Of a stretch of DNA of 64,000 bases, positions 1-11,341 are shown one piece after another; position 1 is the stretch's first letter, and the number at the start of each line of letters is the position of its first letter. The translations under genes and the position numbers were made by a program. The stretch is taken from contig NZ_QWGR01000003.1 of assembly GCF_003576475.1 (NCBI RefSeq), forward strand, positions 372,001 through 436,000, in the 5' to 3' direction. The DNA comes from Maribellus luteus. Its GTDB lineage: Bacteria; Bacteroidota; Bacteroidia; Bacteroidales; Prolixibacteraceae. Under the pieces are notes generated by a model. The model ran no database searches. It was not told where the DNA came from and saw nothing but the letters and a program-made list of their open reading frames with translations.

Positions 1-1
1 C

Positions 2-2215
<2,214 letters not shown>

Positions 2216-2221
2216 AAGCGA

Positions 2222-2416
2222 ATGAAGATTGTTAGTGACCTATTAACGAGTATTGAAGGAATCCAGATCTTTTACATTGTTGGATTGCTCATTTTTGTGG
2301 TGCTGTTTATTGTTATCACCATTCGTACCATGCGAATGCCCGACAAAGAAATGGAGAACATAAAAAACTCAATACTGGCGGATGGCGAATCCGAAGAAAT
2401 AACCACTTCAAATTAA
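2222..2416 (+). CDS. ccoQ: CcoQ/FixQ-like small subunit of cbb3 oxidase
   Basis: 64-residue protein with one transmembrane helix (about residues 15-37) followed by an acidic cytoplasmic tail, the architecture of CcoQ. It starts 6 bp after the ccoN/O stop and ends 11 bp before ccoP. CcoQ stabilises the oxidase and has no cofactor. Identification rests on size, topology and position rather than on a strong motif. Confidence 0.8.
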   Translation: MKIVSDLLTSIEGIQIFYIVGLLIFVVLFIVITIRTMRMPDKEMENIKNSILADGESEEITTSN

Positions 2417-2427
2417 ACCGTAAAGCT

Positions 2428-3003
2428 ATGTCAGAAGAAAAAATAAAGCATACCGAACAGGATGATCACATTACGGATCACGACTACGATGGAATAAAAG
2501 AGCTGGACAATCCGCCTCCGCGCTGGATCATGCTGCTTTTCTACATCACCATTGGCTGGGCTATTATTTACGGTGCCTATTATTTTTGGTTGAAAGAAGG
2601 CGACCACCAGGATGCTGAGTACGCCCGTAAATCGGAAAAACACGATCAGAAATACCAGATTGCATCTTTGTCGGCTGACGACTTGGTAGCCTTTACCGAT
2701 GAAGCCTCGCTGGCCGAAGGGAAACAGATTTACACCGATATGGCTTGTATGGCCTGTCACGGATTAAACGGCGAAGGCAATGCGATTGGCCCTAACCTTA
2801 CCGATAAATTCTGGATTCACGGATGCGATATTCAAAGCGTGTTCAATGTGATCAAAAACGGGGTTCCGGCCAAAGGGATGACCGCTTTTAAAGGCCAGAT
2901 CAGTGACGAGAAAATTCAGAAAGTAGCCAGTTACATACTTAGCATGAAGGACTCGAATCCGGCAAATGCCAAAGATCCGCAGGGTGTTGAGTGTAACAAC
3001 TAA
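2428..3003 (+). CDS. ccoP: cbb3-type cytochrome c oxidase subunit CcoP, monoheme
   Basis: 191-residue membrane-anchored cytochrome c. Residues 15-35 carry the FixP N-terminal signature (DYDGIKELDNPPPRW), followed by a single transmembrane helix at 35-55 and one cytochrome c domain with C107-MA-C-H111 and a candidate axial Met in the KGMTAFKG segment. Classical CcoP has two c-type domains and about 290-310 residues; here there is only one. The missing domain is probably compensated by the extra domain fused to the end of CcoN/O. Tightly linked in the cco operon. Confidence 0.92.
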   Translation: MSEEKIKHTEQDDHITDHDYDGIKELDNPPPRWIMLLFYITIGWAIIYGAYYFWLKEGDHQDAEYARKSEKHDQKYQIASLSADDLVAFTDEASLAEGKQIYTDMACMACHGLNGEGNAIGPNLTDKFWIHGCDIQSVFNVIKNGVPAKGMTAFKGQISDEKIQKVASYILSMKDSNPANAKDPQGVECNN

Positions 3004-3024
3004 TTCACAGATATAAAGAAGAGA

Positions 3025-3048
3025 GGGGAAGTTGCTTCCCCCTTTTTT
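3025..3048 (+). terminator. Rho-independent terminator or attenuator after ccoP
   Basis: Hairpin GGGGAAG (3025-3031), loop TTG, CTTCCCC (3035-3041), followed by C and six T. It lies between ccoP and ccoG, so it probably separates structural from assembly genes or lowers read-through. Confidence 0.7.
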
Positions 3049-3065
3049 AGTTTTATTTTGAACAT

Positions 3066-4427
3066 ATGCCAACTCAGGAATTGACTTTCAGGGACAAACC
3101 CATTAACCTGAACGAACGGGGCGGAAGAAAATGGGTGTACGCCAAAAAGCCTTCCGGAAAATGGTGGAAACGCCGGACCATTGTTGCCTGGCTGTTACTG
3201 GGGTTTTGGGTAGCAGTACCTTTTATCCGGATCAACGGAAACCCGCTTATTCTACTCGACATTGCGAACCGGAAATTCATCATTTTTGGCGCTATCTTCT
3301 GGGCGCAGGACACTTTTATTCTGGCCTTGCTGATGTTGTCGTTTGTGCTTTTCATCGTATTGTTTACCGTTACCTACGGACGTTTGTGGTGCGGCTGGAC
3401 CTGCCCGCAAACCATATTCCTGGAAATGGTTTTCCGGCGCATCGAATACCTGATTGAAGGTGACTACCGCGAGCGCCACCAACTGGACAACAGCCCCTGG
3501 ACTACCAAAAAGATTTTCAAAAAGACACTTAAACACGGCATATTCATATTGATTTCGGTGGCGATGACCAATGTTTTCCTGATGTGGTTTATTGGCAGCG
3601 AACGCTGGCTGCAGTTGATCACCGAACCCATATCTCAGCATTTGGGAGGCTTCGGCATTATGTTGCTCATCTCAGCAGTATTTTACTGGATCTACTCGTT
3701 TTTTCGCGAGCAAATTTGCACAATGGTTTGCCCTTACGGAAGAATGCAGGGGGTTTTGCTCGATTCAAAATCGATTATGGTTGCCTACGATTATGTGCGT
3801 GGCGAACCGCGTGGCGGCAGGGGAAGCGGCGATTGTACCGATTGCAAGCAATGCATTTCAGTGTGCCCCACCGGTATCGACATTCGGAACGGAACGCAGC
3901 TTGAATGTATTAATTGTACTGCCTGTATCGACCAGTGCAACAAAATCATGAAAGTGATCGGGAAGCCGCAGGGCTTGATTCGTTATACCTCCGAAGCGGC
4001 GATTAAAGGCGGCCACTCTTCGGTGTGGAACGCCAGAAACCGGGCTTACACAGTGGTACTTTTTATCATTTTTGCATTTTTTGTTTTCACGCTGGTTTCC
4101 CGTCCCGAAATTGAAACAACTATTTTGCGCACTCCGGGGTTGATTTACCAGGAGCAGGATTCCACCTATTCGAATGTGTACAACATCAAAATCGTAAACA
4201 AAACCCACGAAGAAATGCCGCTGGAACTGAGACTTCTCTCGCACAAAGGGAAAATTCAGATGGCAGGGAACTCAATGGTGATTAAGGACCAGGACAAATT
4301 CGAATCCACATTTTTAGTGTATATTCCGAAACCGGAAATTACGAGCGACAAAACCGAGATCGAGTTTGGAATTTTCAGCAACGATAAGCTATTGGAGAAA
4401 TATACGACCACTTTTGTTGGGCCGTAG
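3066..4427 (+). CDS. ccoG: cbb3 oxidase assembly protein CcoG (FixG/RdxA family)
   Basis: 453-residue polytopic iron-sulfur protein needed for cbb3 oxidase maturation, thought to reduce copper for CcoN. About four to five membrane helices in residues 40-220, a NosR/NapH-like CGWTCPQT segment near residue 116, then two 4Fe-4S sets: C257, C260, C263, C267 and C281, C284, C287, C291. A final helix near 330-350 anchors a C-terminal immunoglobulin-like FixG domain. Full length for the family. It follows the terminator after ccoP and precedes ccoH. Confidence 0.95.
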   Translation: MPTQELTFRDKPINLNERGGRKWVYAKKPSGKWWKRRTIVAWLLLGFWVAVPFIRINGNPLILLDIANRKFIIFGAIFWAQDTFILALLMLSFVLFIVLFTVTYGRLWCGWTCPQTIFLEMVFRRIEYLIEGDYRERHQLDNSPWTTKKIFKKTLKHGIFILISVAMTNVFLMWFIGSERWLQLITEPISQHLGGFGIMLLISAVFYWIYSFFREQICTMVCPYGRMQGVLLDSKSIMVAYDYVRGEPRGGRGSGDCTDCKQCISVCPTGIDIRNGTQLECINCTACIDQCNKIMKVIGKPQGLIRYTSEAAIKGGHSSVWNARNRAYTVVLFIIFAFFVFTLVSRPEIETTILRTPGLIYQEQDSTYSNVYNIKIVNKTHEEMPLELRLLSHKGKIQMAGNSMVIKDQDKFESTFLVYIPKPEITSDKTEIEFGIFSNDKLLEKYTTTFVGP

Positions 4428-4503
4428 GAATAAGTTTGCAGTCGCAGTTGACCATAGTTGACAGTCGCAGTTATTAGTTTAGAGAAAATTAGAATCAGTT
4501 GAT

Positions 4504-4947
4504 ATGAAGAAATTTACGTGGGGGACAGGAATTTTTCTTTTTCTGGTACTGTTTTTAGCAGGATCAGCCGTCTTTATCATTTTTGCATCGCGGCAAACGG
4601 TAAACCTTGTTCACAAGGATTATTATGAGAAGGGCGTGGATTATTCCGAGGAGATCAAGGTAAAAGAGCGGTCGAAAGAATTCCTGAATGCCCTGGATAT
4701 TCAGACCACCAACGAAAGCCTTCTGGTAAACATTGCTCCAGAAGTTGCGGCCAAAATCGATTCAGGAAGCATGTACTTGTACCGTCCTTCCGATAGTAAG
4801 GAAGACATTACACTTACCCTGGAAGAACCCACGAGCCAGGTTTCATTCCGGAAATCGGAACTAAAAAACGGAAGGTACATCCTCAAATTCACCTGGTACA
4901 ACAAGGGCGTAAAATACCAGATACAACGGCCGGTAAATGTACAGTAA
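4504..4947 (+). CDS. ccoH: FixH/CcoH family cbb3 oxidase assembly protein
   Basis: 147-residue protein with one N-terminal transmembrane helix (residues 7-28), the short VHKDYYEKGVDY segment typical of FixH, and a periplasmic beta-rich domain. FixH/CcoH helps assemble and stabilise the cbb3 complex. Its place between ccoG and the SafE-like gene is the standard Bacteroidota order. The 76 bp upstream hold a small low-complexity repeat (AGTCGCAGT twice), not a gene. Confidence 0.88.
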   Translation: MKKFTWGTGIFLFLVLFLAGSAVFIIFASRQTVNLVHKDYYEKGVDYSEEIKVKERSKEFLNALDIQTTNESLLVNIAPEVAAKIDSGSMYLYRPSDSKEDITLTLEEPTSQVSFRKSELKNGRYILKFTWYNKGVKYQIQRPVNVQ

Positions 4948-4995
4948 CAACCTGAACTGACACTTCATTACTAACTTTAGTACAATATAATTGCC

Positions 4996-5763
4996 ATGAC
5001 GATTCTTTTATCAGCACTTTTACTCGGATTAATGGGTAGCTTTCACTGCGCGGGTATGTGCGGCCCCATTGCCGTTGCACTGCCCCTGCACGGGAATACC
5101 GTTTCGCAAAAAATATTTGGAGGCACGCTTTACAATATCGGCCGTACCATCACCTACGGAATAATGGGGGCTGTTTTTGGTTTGCTCGGACAAGGCCTGC
5201 ATTTAATCGGCTTTCAGCAAAAAGTTTCGGTGCTGATGGGCGCCTTAATGATCATTTCCGTACTTTTCCCGGCACTTTTCAGAAACCAGTACAGCCTCGA
5301 TAAAAGCTGGTTCTCCTTTGTCGGCAAGCTCAAAAAAACCATCGGAAAAATGTTTGCCATCCGTTCGTTTCAGAGCCTGTTTTTTATCGGGATGCTTAAC
5401 GGGCTACTCCCCTGCGGACTGGTTTACATGGCCATTGCCGGAGCTATCGGCACCGGAGGCGTGGCAGAAGGCTCTTTGTACATGATCCTGTTCGGATTGG
5501 GTACCATACCGATGTTGCTGGCCATCTCGCTGGCCGGAAACATAATGAGCCTTGCCGTTCGCAAACGAATCAACAAACTGATCCCGGTTCTTGTGGTAGT
5601 TGTAGGCCTGTTGTTTATTCTGCGGGGCCTGAGTTTGGGAATACCTTACCTGAGTCCACCCAAACAGAAGATTGAACAAAAATTTGAGAAAAGCCTTCAG
5701 TCCGAAGCCGAGGAGCTGCACCAGGAATCGAAGGGAGATTGTTGCAAGGGAAACATCGAATAA
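4996..5763 (+). CDS. SafE/UreH-type sulfite exporter family membrane protein of the cco operon
   Basis: 255-residue membrane protein with about six helices. Conserved motifs HCAGMCGPI (about residue 17) and NGLLPCGLVYMA (about residue 135) are those of the UreH-like half of the TauE/SafE family (CcoS/CcoI-linked 'sulfite exporter' proteins). The C-terminal tail ends in Cys-rich GDCCKGN, a possible metal site. Proteins of this kind sit in most cco operons and are thought to help copper or oxidase maturation; the substrate is not known. Confidence 0.85.
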   Translation: MTILLSALLLGLMGSFHCAGMCGPIAVALPLHGNTVSQKIFGGTLYNIGRTITYGIMGAVFGLLGQGLHLIGFQQKVSVLMGALMIISVLFPALFRNQYSLDKSWFSFVGKLKKTIGKMFAIRSFQSLFFIGMLNGLLPCGLVYMAIAGAIGTGGVAEGSLYMILFGLGTIPMLLAISLAGNIMSLAVRKRINKLIPVLVVVVGLLFILRGLSLGIPYLSPPKQKIEQKFEKSLQSEAEELHQESKGDCCKGNIE

Positions 5764-5777
5764 TCTTTTGAAAGAAA

Positions 5778-5803
5778 AGAGCCGGTCTTCTGGCTCTGGT
5801 TTT
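5778..5803 (+). terminator. Probable terminator after the cco assembly genes
   Basis: Stem AGAGCC (5778-5783) / GGCTCT (5792-5797) with an 8-nt loop, then GGTTTTC. The stem is short and the T tract weak, but it sits just after the last gene of the operon. Confidence 0.45.
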
Positions 5804-6000
5804 CATTTCAAAAATTATGGAAACTTAAAAAGGTATAAAGAAAGTTAAGCTATCATGCAAATCTCGCTGGCTTTCATAATTTTACCTTGATCCTAAATTG
5901 GAAATCAGACAGCAGAGGAGTGAAACCTTTTTGTCTGATCCTTGTCCTCACTCATATACTTAAATGCCGGCTAATAATTAAAAAGACAAATTAATTGTAA

Positions 6001-6702
6001 ATGAAACAGAAATACTTCCAACGCATTGTTTTGTTTATTTGTGTTTTGTTCGTCTTCCATTTTAACTCTGCAGCTCAATCTGAAAATGAACTAAAGGATA
6101 CAATCAGAATAAAAAACAATCTGTTTTTGAATACCCTGCCTCCCGAAGCACTTCCCTTTTCAATGCCCTTATCACCAACGCTGAACAAAATGCAATTGCT
6201 CCCGGATAAATCCCCAACGGTTTATCAGTTCACCCCCCAACCGAAACAGGTTAGTACTTTTTCGTTCAGTCAAGCAAAAATTGAATCTGAAATCCCATCT
6301 ATCGGATTCTCCCGCCAGTTCAACAATACCCTTACCTACCAAGGCGGAAACAAACTTGTTGCGTCTGCCGGAATTGGGCTTGTGCACCAGAACTCGGTTT
6401 TAAATGCCCATACACCCAACTACCAGCTAAATTTTCAGGCTTATTTAGAATATGAACTGACAGATTGGTTAAGTGCCTATTTTCACGGCCAGTATGTTAC
6501 GCCATCGTTAACCGTCGATAATAAATTTGTAGATCCGCTCATGCTGTGGAGTCCCATATTTGAACAAACAGAGATAGGAACCGGGCTACAGGCAAAATAT
6601 AAAAAGGTAAAACTGGATATTGGAATGAAGAAAACGTTTAATACACAAATCCGCGATTATGGTGTAAAATCGATGCATTCCAAGTTAATCCTCGGGTTTT
6701 AA
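6001..6702 (+). CDS. Exported protein of unknown function
   Basis: 233 residues. A clear Sec signal peptide (about residues 1-25, hydrophobic core then NSAAQ-S). The rest has many short alternating hydrophobic segments (LNFQAYLEYELTDWLSAYFHGQYV and similar; described, not matched) and ends in LILGF, which fits a small outer-membrane beta-barrel or surface protein. No family recognised. It lies alone between the cco assembly genes and the copper ATPase; 237 bp upstream and 115 bp downstream are non-coding. Confidence 0.7.
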   Translation: MKQKYFQRIVLFICVLFVFHFNSAAQSENELKDTIRIKNNLFLNTLPPEALPFSMPLSPTLNKMQLLPDKSPTVYQFTPQPKQVSTFSFSQAKIESEIPSIGFSRQFNNTLTYQGGNKLVASAGIGLVHQNSVLNAHTPNYQLNFQAYLEYELTDWLSAYFHGQYVTPSLTVDNKFVDPLMLWSPIFEQTEIGTGLQAKYKKVKLDIGMKKTFNTQIRDYGVKSMHSKLILGF

Positions 6703-6817
6703 ATAGATTGGAATTGTCTTCGGGAAAATGCTTGCCTAAGAACCGGCTCTTGAATTTGGCCTTGTATCTTAACCTGAAAGCAGTTCCCGGAAATGATTAT
6801 TTTCGCAAAGGATATTT

Positions 6818-9211
6818 ATGAAGAACAAAGAAAATAATAATGCGTGTGTTCATTGCGGGGCCGATTGCGGCAAAGAACCCGTAATGTGGAACGACCTGCA
6901 CTTTTGCTGCAACGGTTGCCTTACCGTGTATCAGCTTCTGAATGAAAACAAGCTGTACAACTATTACAAACTGGAGGAAACCCCCGGTATAAAAGTTGAA
7001 ACCACTGAGTTTGGGAACAAATATGCTTTTCTCGACAACGAAGAAGTAAAACAGAAACTCATTTCATTTACCGAAGGCAGCATTTCAAAAGTGAGGTTTT
7101 TTATTCCGGTAATCCACTGTGCTTCGTGTATTTGGCTGCTCGAGCACCTGCAAAAGCTACATTCGGGGGTAAAGCACTCGTTTGTAAATTTCACCAAAAA
7201 GGAAGTGGACATTACCTTCGACGAAAGCCAGATTACCCTGCGGCAATTGGTCGAACTGCTTTCTTCCATTCACTACATCCCGGATTTATCGCAAAGTTTA
7301 TCCGATAAAAAAGACGATAAATCGTACAAAAAACTATTGTACAAAATCGGGCTGGCAGGTTTTGTTTTTGTGAATGTAATGACCTACAGCCTCCCGGCCT
7401 ACTTCAACGGCGAGCCACTGAGCGATAAATTGCAGACCCTGTTTAATATTCTGAGCTACATACTGGTTATTCCGGTTACCTTTTACAGCGGCAACGATTA
7501 TTATATTTCGGCTTTCAAAAACCTGGTAAAGAAAAACATCAGCATCGATCTTCCCATCGCCTTAGGTATTATCGTACTGTTTGGAGTCACCACCTACGAG
7601 GTAATATCGGGGCTGGGGCCGGGTTACAGCGACAGCCTTTCGGGACTGATTTTCTTCCTGCTGGTAGGAAAATGGTTTCAGAGCAAAACGTACGAAGCGC
7701 TTTCGTTTGAACGCAATTACAAATCGTATTTCCCCATCGCTGTCACTAAAATCAACAAACAGGTAGAAGAAAGTATTCTGCTCGAAAGAATCGACGTTGA
7801 CGATGTGTTGCTCATCCGCAACAAAGAGTTGATACCCGCCGACTGTGAACTTCTGGAAGGAGATGCACGCATCGACTACAGCTTTGTTACCGGCGAATCA
7901 ACTCCGGTGACAAAAAAAGCGGGTGACTTTATTTACGCCGGCGGACGACAAATGGGTGGCATTATCCGCATAAAAGTAAAAAAAGAGGTCAACCAGAGCC
8001 ACCTCACCAAACTCTGGAACCAGGATGCCACTTACCACAAACCCAGCGACACGCTAAAAACTCTCTCCGACCGCATCAGTAAATATTTTACGCTGATAGT
8101 GATTGCCATTGGCATAGCAGGCTTTACTTTTTGGATGTTGAAAGGAGAAACTCACACGGCCGTTTTTGTTTTCACGGCGGTACTGATTGTGGCCTGTCCC
8201 TGCGCACTTGCGCTTTCCATACCGTTTACCTTCGGAAATACCATGCGGATTTTCGGCCGCAAAGGGCTTTACATTAAAAATACCGACGTAATTGAAAAGC
8301 TTTCCCATATCAACACCATTGTTTTCGACAAAACCGGCACCCTCACACAACCCAACCAAAATGTGGTCGGATATTCGGGCGAAACACTTTCTGAGGCAGA
8401 ATCGGAAGCTGTTTTCTCGTTGACCAAACAGTCGACCCATCCCCTGAGCGAAGCCTTGAACCAGTTCTTTAACAACCTTACCTACCGCGCTCCCGAACAT
8501 TTTGTGGAAGTAGCCGGGCGCGGAATTTTCGGGAAGGTCAACAACATGGAAGTTCAAATAGGTTCGGAAGAATACGTTACCGGGCAAACAAAGCCTTCAG
8601 CCAAAAAATCTTCTACGGTTTTTGTTTCCATAAACGGAAAGCAGAAAGGGCATTATACCATCAGCAACCAGTACCGGAATGGATTGAGTGAAGTTTTGAA
8701 AACATTGAAAAGTCAGTTTGGCCTTTACCTGGTGTCGGGCGACAACGACGCCGAAGCCGGCAATCTTTCCACTTATTTCAACAGCCAACACCTGCTTTTC
8801 AACCAAAAGCCAGGCGACAAAGCCGATTTCATCAAAAACCTGCAAAGCAAAGGCAATACGGTTTTAATGACAGGCGACGGGCTAAACGATGCAGGAGCGC
8901 TGATGCAAAGCGATGTGGCACTTACCATTGCCGATAAAGCCTATCATTTTTCACCTGCCAGCGATGCCGTGCTCGAAGCCGGGCAATTTCACCGGCTGGC
9001 CGCTTTTATCCGCTTTACGCATACATCGCTCCGCATTGTAAAAATGGCCTTCATTATTTCCTTTTGTTACAATATTGTAGGAATTTCGTTTGCCATCAGC
9101 GGAAATCTTTCGCCGGTGGTAGCTGCCATTTTAATGCCTATCAGCTCGGTTTCGGTGGTGGCCTTTGCCACTTTTGTTACCCGGCTGGCCGGACAAATGA
9201 GGCTAAAATAA
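6818..9211 (+). CDS. ccoI: Copper-transporting P1B-type ATPase (CcoI/FixI type) with extra N-terminal metal-binding domain
   Basis: 797-residue inner-membrane ATPase that probably exports Cu+ for insertion into the cbb3 oxidase. Order: N-terminal Cys-rich zinc-ribbon/TRASH-like region (CVHCGADCG, HFCCNGC, residues 8-35), HMA domain with C101-AS-C104, eight membrane helices, TGES phosphatase motif, the transmembrane C460-P-C462, the DKTGT phosphorylation site at D504, and the GDGLND hinge. The duplicated N-terminal cysteines are typical of FixI/CopA2-type pumps. It follows the cco genes, which supports CcoI rather than a detoxification pump. Confidence 0.92.
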   Translation: MKNKENNNACVHCGADCGKEPVMWNDLHFCCNGCLTVYQLLNENKLYNYYKLEETPGIKVETTEFGNKYAFLDNEEVKQKLISFTEGSISKVRFFIPVIHCASCIWLLEHLQKLHSGVKHSFVNFTKKEVDITFDESQITLRQLVELLSSIHYIPDLSQSLSDKKDDKSYKKLLYKIGLAGFVFVNVMTYSLPAYFNGEPLSDKLQTLFNILSYILVIPVTFYSGNDYYISAFKNLVKKNISIDLPIALGIIVLFGVTTYEVISGLGPGYSDSLSGLIFFLLVGKWFQSKTYEALSFERNYKSYFPIAVTKINKQVEESILLERIDVDDVLLIRNKELIPADCELLEGDARIDYSFVTGESTPVTKKAGDFIYAGGRQMGGIIRIKVKKEVNQSHLTKLWNQDATYHKPSDTLKTLSDRISKYFTLIVIAIGIAGFTFWMLKGETHTAVFVFTAVLIVACPCALALSIPFTFGNTMRIFGRKGLYIKNTDVIEKLSHINTIVFDKTGTLTQPNQNVVGYSGETLSEAESEAVFSLTKQSTHPLSEALNQFFNNLTYRAPEHFVEVAGRGIFGKVNNMEVQIGSEEYVTGQTKPSAKKSSTVFVSINGKQKGHYTISNQYRNGLSEVLKTLKSQFGLYLVSGDNDAEAGNLSTYFNSQHLLFNQKPGDKADFIKNLQSKGNTVLMTGDGLNDAGALMQSDVALTIADKAYHFSPASDAVLEAGQFHRLAAFIRFTHTSLRIVKMAFIISFCYNIVGISFAISGNLSPVVAAILMPISSVSVVAFATFVTRLAGQMRLK

Positions 9212-9212
9212 A

Positions 9213-9234
9213 GAAAGCGCAAAATTGCGCTTTC
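9213..9234. terminator. Bidirectional terminator between convergent genes
   Basis: Perfect 10-bp stem GAAAGCGCAA / TTGCGCTTTC with a 2-nt loop, placed 2 bp after the ATPase stop and 8 bp before the stop of the convergent flavoprotein gene, so it can serve both. Confidence 0.7.
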
Positions 9235-9241
9235 CCGGAGT

Positions 9242-10603
9242 TTATTCGTGCCGATACAACAACTTGGTAGAGGCGTTTTCCGCTGCTTTAATCAGGGGAT
9301 ATCCCGCGGGAGAAGCGGTCAGCAACGGGTGTGTTCCAATCTGCGCCGTCAACAACGAATTGAGGGTTATTTTATTCTGAACAATAATTCCGATCGTATT
9401 TATAAGTTCGCCCACTGAAAGTCCGCCCATTACTTCGCCTCCGAGAATAACACCTGATTCTTTTCCAACAATCAGTTTTACAAACTGGGTATGCGTATCC
9501 TTCAGGGTTCCGGGGTGGCGGTCAATTCCCTGGAAAGTACCGGTAACAATGTTGAAATTTTCGGCTTCGGCCAGTGTTTCGGTAATCCCGGCAACACCAA
9601 AACCAGTTTCACCCAATGCCGTGGAAAAAATAGAAATGGTACCGATGAAGTTTTTGATGGCCGACAATTTAAACAGGTTCATTCCGGCCACGCGCGCCTC
9701 GGCACAAGCTGTGGAGGCCAACATAATCGGGCTGGGTTTTCGTGTAAAGAAATCTCTTTTTTCAGCGCAGTCGCCCACCGCAAACACATCGGGATGTTCC
9801 GTTCTCAGGTAGTCATCCACTTTTATAAAACCTTTGGAAGTTACTGCAATCCCGGATTTTTCGGCCAGCTGCGAATTGGGTTGATACCCCATGGCCAGAA
9901 TAACCGCATCGGCTTCCAGCAATTCCCCGTTTTCAAGTTTTACTCCATCTGCATGGCCGTTTCCGGTAATTTCAGACACCCCCTGCCCTGTTAAAACCTT
10001 TACACCACGCTCTTTCAACAAAGTTTCGGCCGGCAAAGCCACATCGGCATCAAAAGCCAGGTGCAAAACATGAGGCAACTTTTCCACCAACGTAATGTCT
10101 TTGCCACTTTTTCTCAACTCATCCGAAATCTCCACCCCAATAAAACCGCCTCCGATAACCACAATTTTTTTGAACTGCTGCAAGCTGGCCTGCATTTGGT
10201 CGAGATACGTTTTGTTCTTTGGCACAGTAAATACGTTGCGATAATCTGCTCCTTTTAACCACGATGGCTTTATGGGCGTGGAACCGGTACCGATCACCAG
10301 TTTATCATAGGCAATGCTCTGGCCTGAAGTATATTTTACCGTTTTGTTTTCCAGGTCGATCAACTCCGCCTCGTCAACAAGCATTTCAATGTTATTGGCT
10401 TCAAACATTTTATCCGATGGTAGAATGTCTTTTTCCGAACTCTGCACCGTCCCGAAAATATAAGGAATTCCACAAGGAATCAGTGTTTTCTCCTGTGTGG
10501 TAGTTACTACTATCTTCTTGCCCGGGTAAACCCTACGTGCTGTTAAAGCTGTTACCAGGCCGGCGGCACTGCTTCCGATAACCAATATGTCAGTTGTATT
10601 CAT
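9242..10603 (-). CDS. FAD/NAD(P)-dependent pyridine nucleotide-disulfide oxidoreductase, CoA-disulfide reductase/NADH oxidase type
   Basis: 453 residues. N-terminal FAD fold (LVIGSSAAGLVTA), the single redox Cys C44 in IPCGIPY, NAD-binding fold (VVIGGGFIGVEISDEL), the FAD-closing motif VFAVGDCAE, and the C-terminal dimerisation domain. The single-cysteine active site separates it from glutathione reductase and points to CoA-disulfide reductase, NADH oxidase or the related NADH-dependent persulfide/polysulfide reductase. Substrate cannot be settled from sequence. Transcribed alone, convergent with the ATPase. A sulfur role would fit the sulfur region further right. Confidence 0.88.
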   Translation of the reverse strand: MNTTDILVIGSSAAGLVTALTARRVYPGKKIVVTTTQEKTLIPCGIPYIFGTVQSSEKDILPSDKMFEANNIEMLVDEAELIDLENKTVKYTSGQSIAYDKLVIGTGSTPIKPSWLKGADYRNVFTVPKNKTYLDQMQASLQQFKKIVVIGGGFIGVEISDELRKSGKDITLVEKLPHVLHLAFDADVALPAETLLKERGVKVLTGQGVSEITGNGHADGVKLENGELLEADAVILAMGYQPNSQLAEKSGIAVTSKGFIKVDDYLRTEHPDVFAVGDCAEKRDFFTRKPSPIMLASTACAEARVAGMNLFKLSAIKNFIGTISIFSTALGETGFGVAGITETLAEAENFNIVTGTFQGIDRHPGTLKDTHTQFVKLIVGKESGVILGGEVMGGLSVGELINTIGIIVQNKITLNSLLTAQIGTHPLLTASPAGYPLIKAAENASTKLLYRHE

Positions 10604-10834
10604 TCTTTTGATTTTTATAATTCACATTTCAGCTAGATATTCAGGTATTTAAATGATTCATCAGCTTTCATCCCTGACCTCCTTTCTCTTTTAATACCCG
10701 TTTACCTGGCTTGAGAAATATCATCCGGCCTCCGATTTGCATCGTTACTGCCGGATGATATATTTTTCCACTAAATACTCTTTATGGCAATCAAATGCCT
10801 TTATCATAACTATCAGAACAAATATATTGAACTT

Positions 10835-10924
10835 ATGTTGAAAATAATTATGATTTTCCTCATTCCCTGTTGCTTCTTACAATCCTGCACTCTCAATCGT
10901 CTGGGCGCCAACAATAAACCATAA
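10835..10924 (+). CDS. Possible 29-residue lipoprotein
   Basis: ATG ORF giving a hydrophobic start (MLKIIMIFLIPCCF), then a lipobox-like LQSC and a short polar tail ending NNKP. The layout resembles tiny entericidin-like lipoproteins. No convincing ribosome site and no family, so this is a candidate only. Confidence 0.3.
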   Translation: MLKIIMIFLIPCCFLQSCTLNRLGANNKP

Positions 10925-11033
10925 AAACACCGGCACTATTCAGCATGAAATAATTACAATTCACAAAGAAAATAAGAACCTTACATAACAATATATGTTT
11001 TCAAAAATCAACTTTTATTTCAATCATATGTTC

Positions 11034-11041
11034 TATTTTTG
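11034..11041 (+). promoter_or_regulatory. Candidate -7 box (TATTTTTG) of the cyd operon
   Basis: Matches the Bacteroidota sigma-ABfr -7 consensus TAnnTTTG, 69 bp before the DUF4492 start. No clear -33 TTTG at the expected spacing. Confidence 0.4.
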
Positions 11042-11110
11042 TATTTTGAAGGTTTGAATTACAAGCTGTAAATGCCAGAGGCGGCATAAAAGAAATGAAG
11101 GTACGTGTCT

Positions 11111-11335
11111 ATGAAACCGGAAAACATTTTTCGCAAAATATGGAACTTCTACGCGGAGGGATTCCGGGAAATGGGAAGTTGGGGGCGGCAGGTTTGGATC
11201 ATTATTCTGGTGAAACTCTTCATTATGTTTGTGATCCTCCGCCTATTCTTCTTTCCCAATTTCCTGAAATCAAATTTTGAAACCGATCAGGACAGAAGCA
11301 ATCATGTACTGGAAGTATTAACCAAATCAAAATAA
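11111..11335 (+). CDS. DUF4492 family small membrane protein, cytochrome bd-associated
   Basis: 74 residues if started at the ATG at 11111 (a GTG two codons upstream at 11105 is possible). Motif NIFRKIWNFYAEGFREM, then one transmembrane helix (about residues 30-50) ending RLFFFPNFL. DUF4492 proteins lie directly before cydA in many Bacteroidota and are assumed to be an accessory or assembly subunit of the bd oxidase. The stop is 6 bp before the cydA ATG. Confidence 0.85.
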   Translation: MKPENIFRKIWNFYAEGFREMGSWGRQVWIIILVKLFIMFVILRLFFFPNFLKSNFETDQDRSNHVLEVLTKSK

Positions 11336-11341
11336 AAAGTA

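Larger units (their letters stand above)
10604..11110. other. Intergenic region between flavoprotein gene and cytochrome bd operon
   Basis: About 500 bp of AT-rich DNA holding the promoter of the flavoprotein gene (leftward), a possible tiny lipoprotein ORF (10835-10924) and the cyd promoter. The stretch 10690-10780 has a loose inverted match (ATATCATCCGGCC / GGATGATAT) that could be an operator or a terminator-like hairpin. Confidence 0.5.

Noticed and set aside
8054-8587. Minus-strand open frame within the copper ATPase
   Set aside because: Shadow of a conserved gene; no start signal or family.
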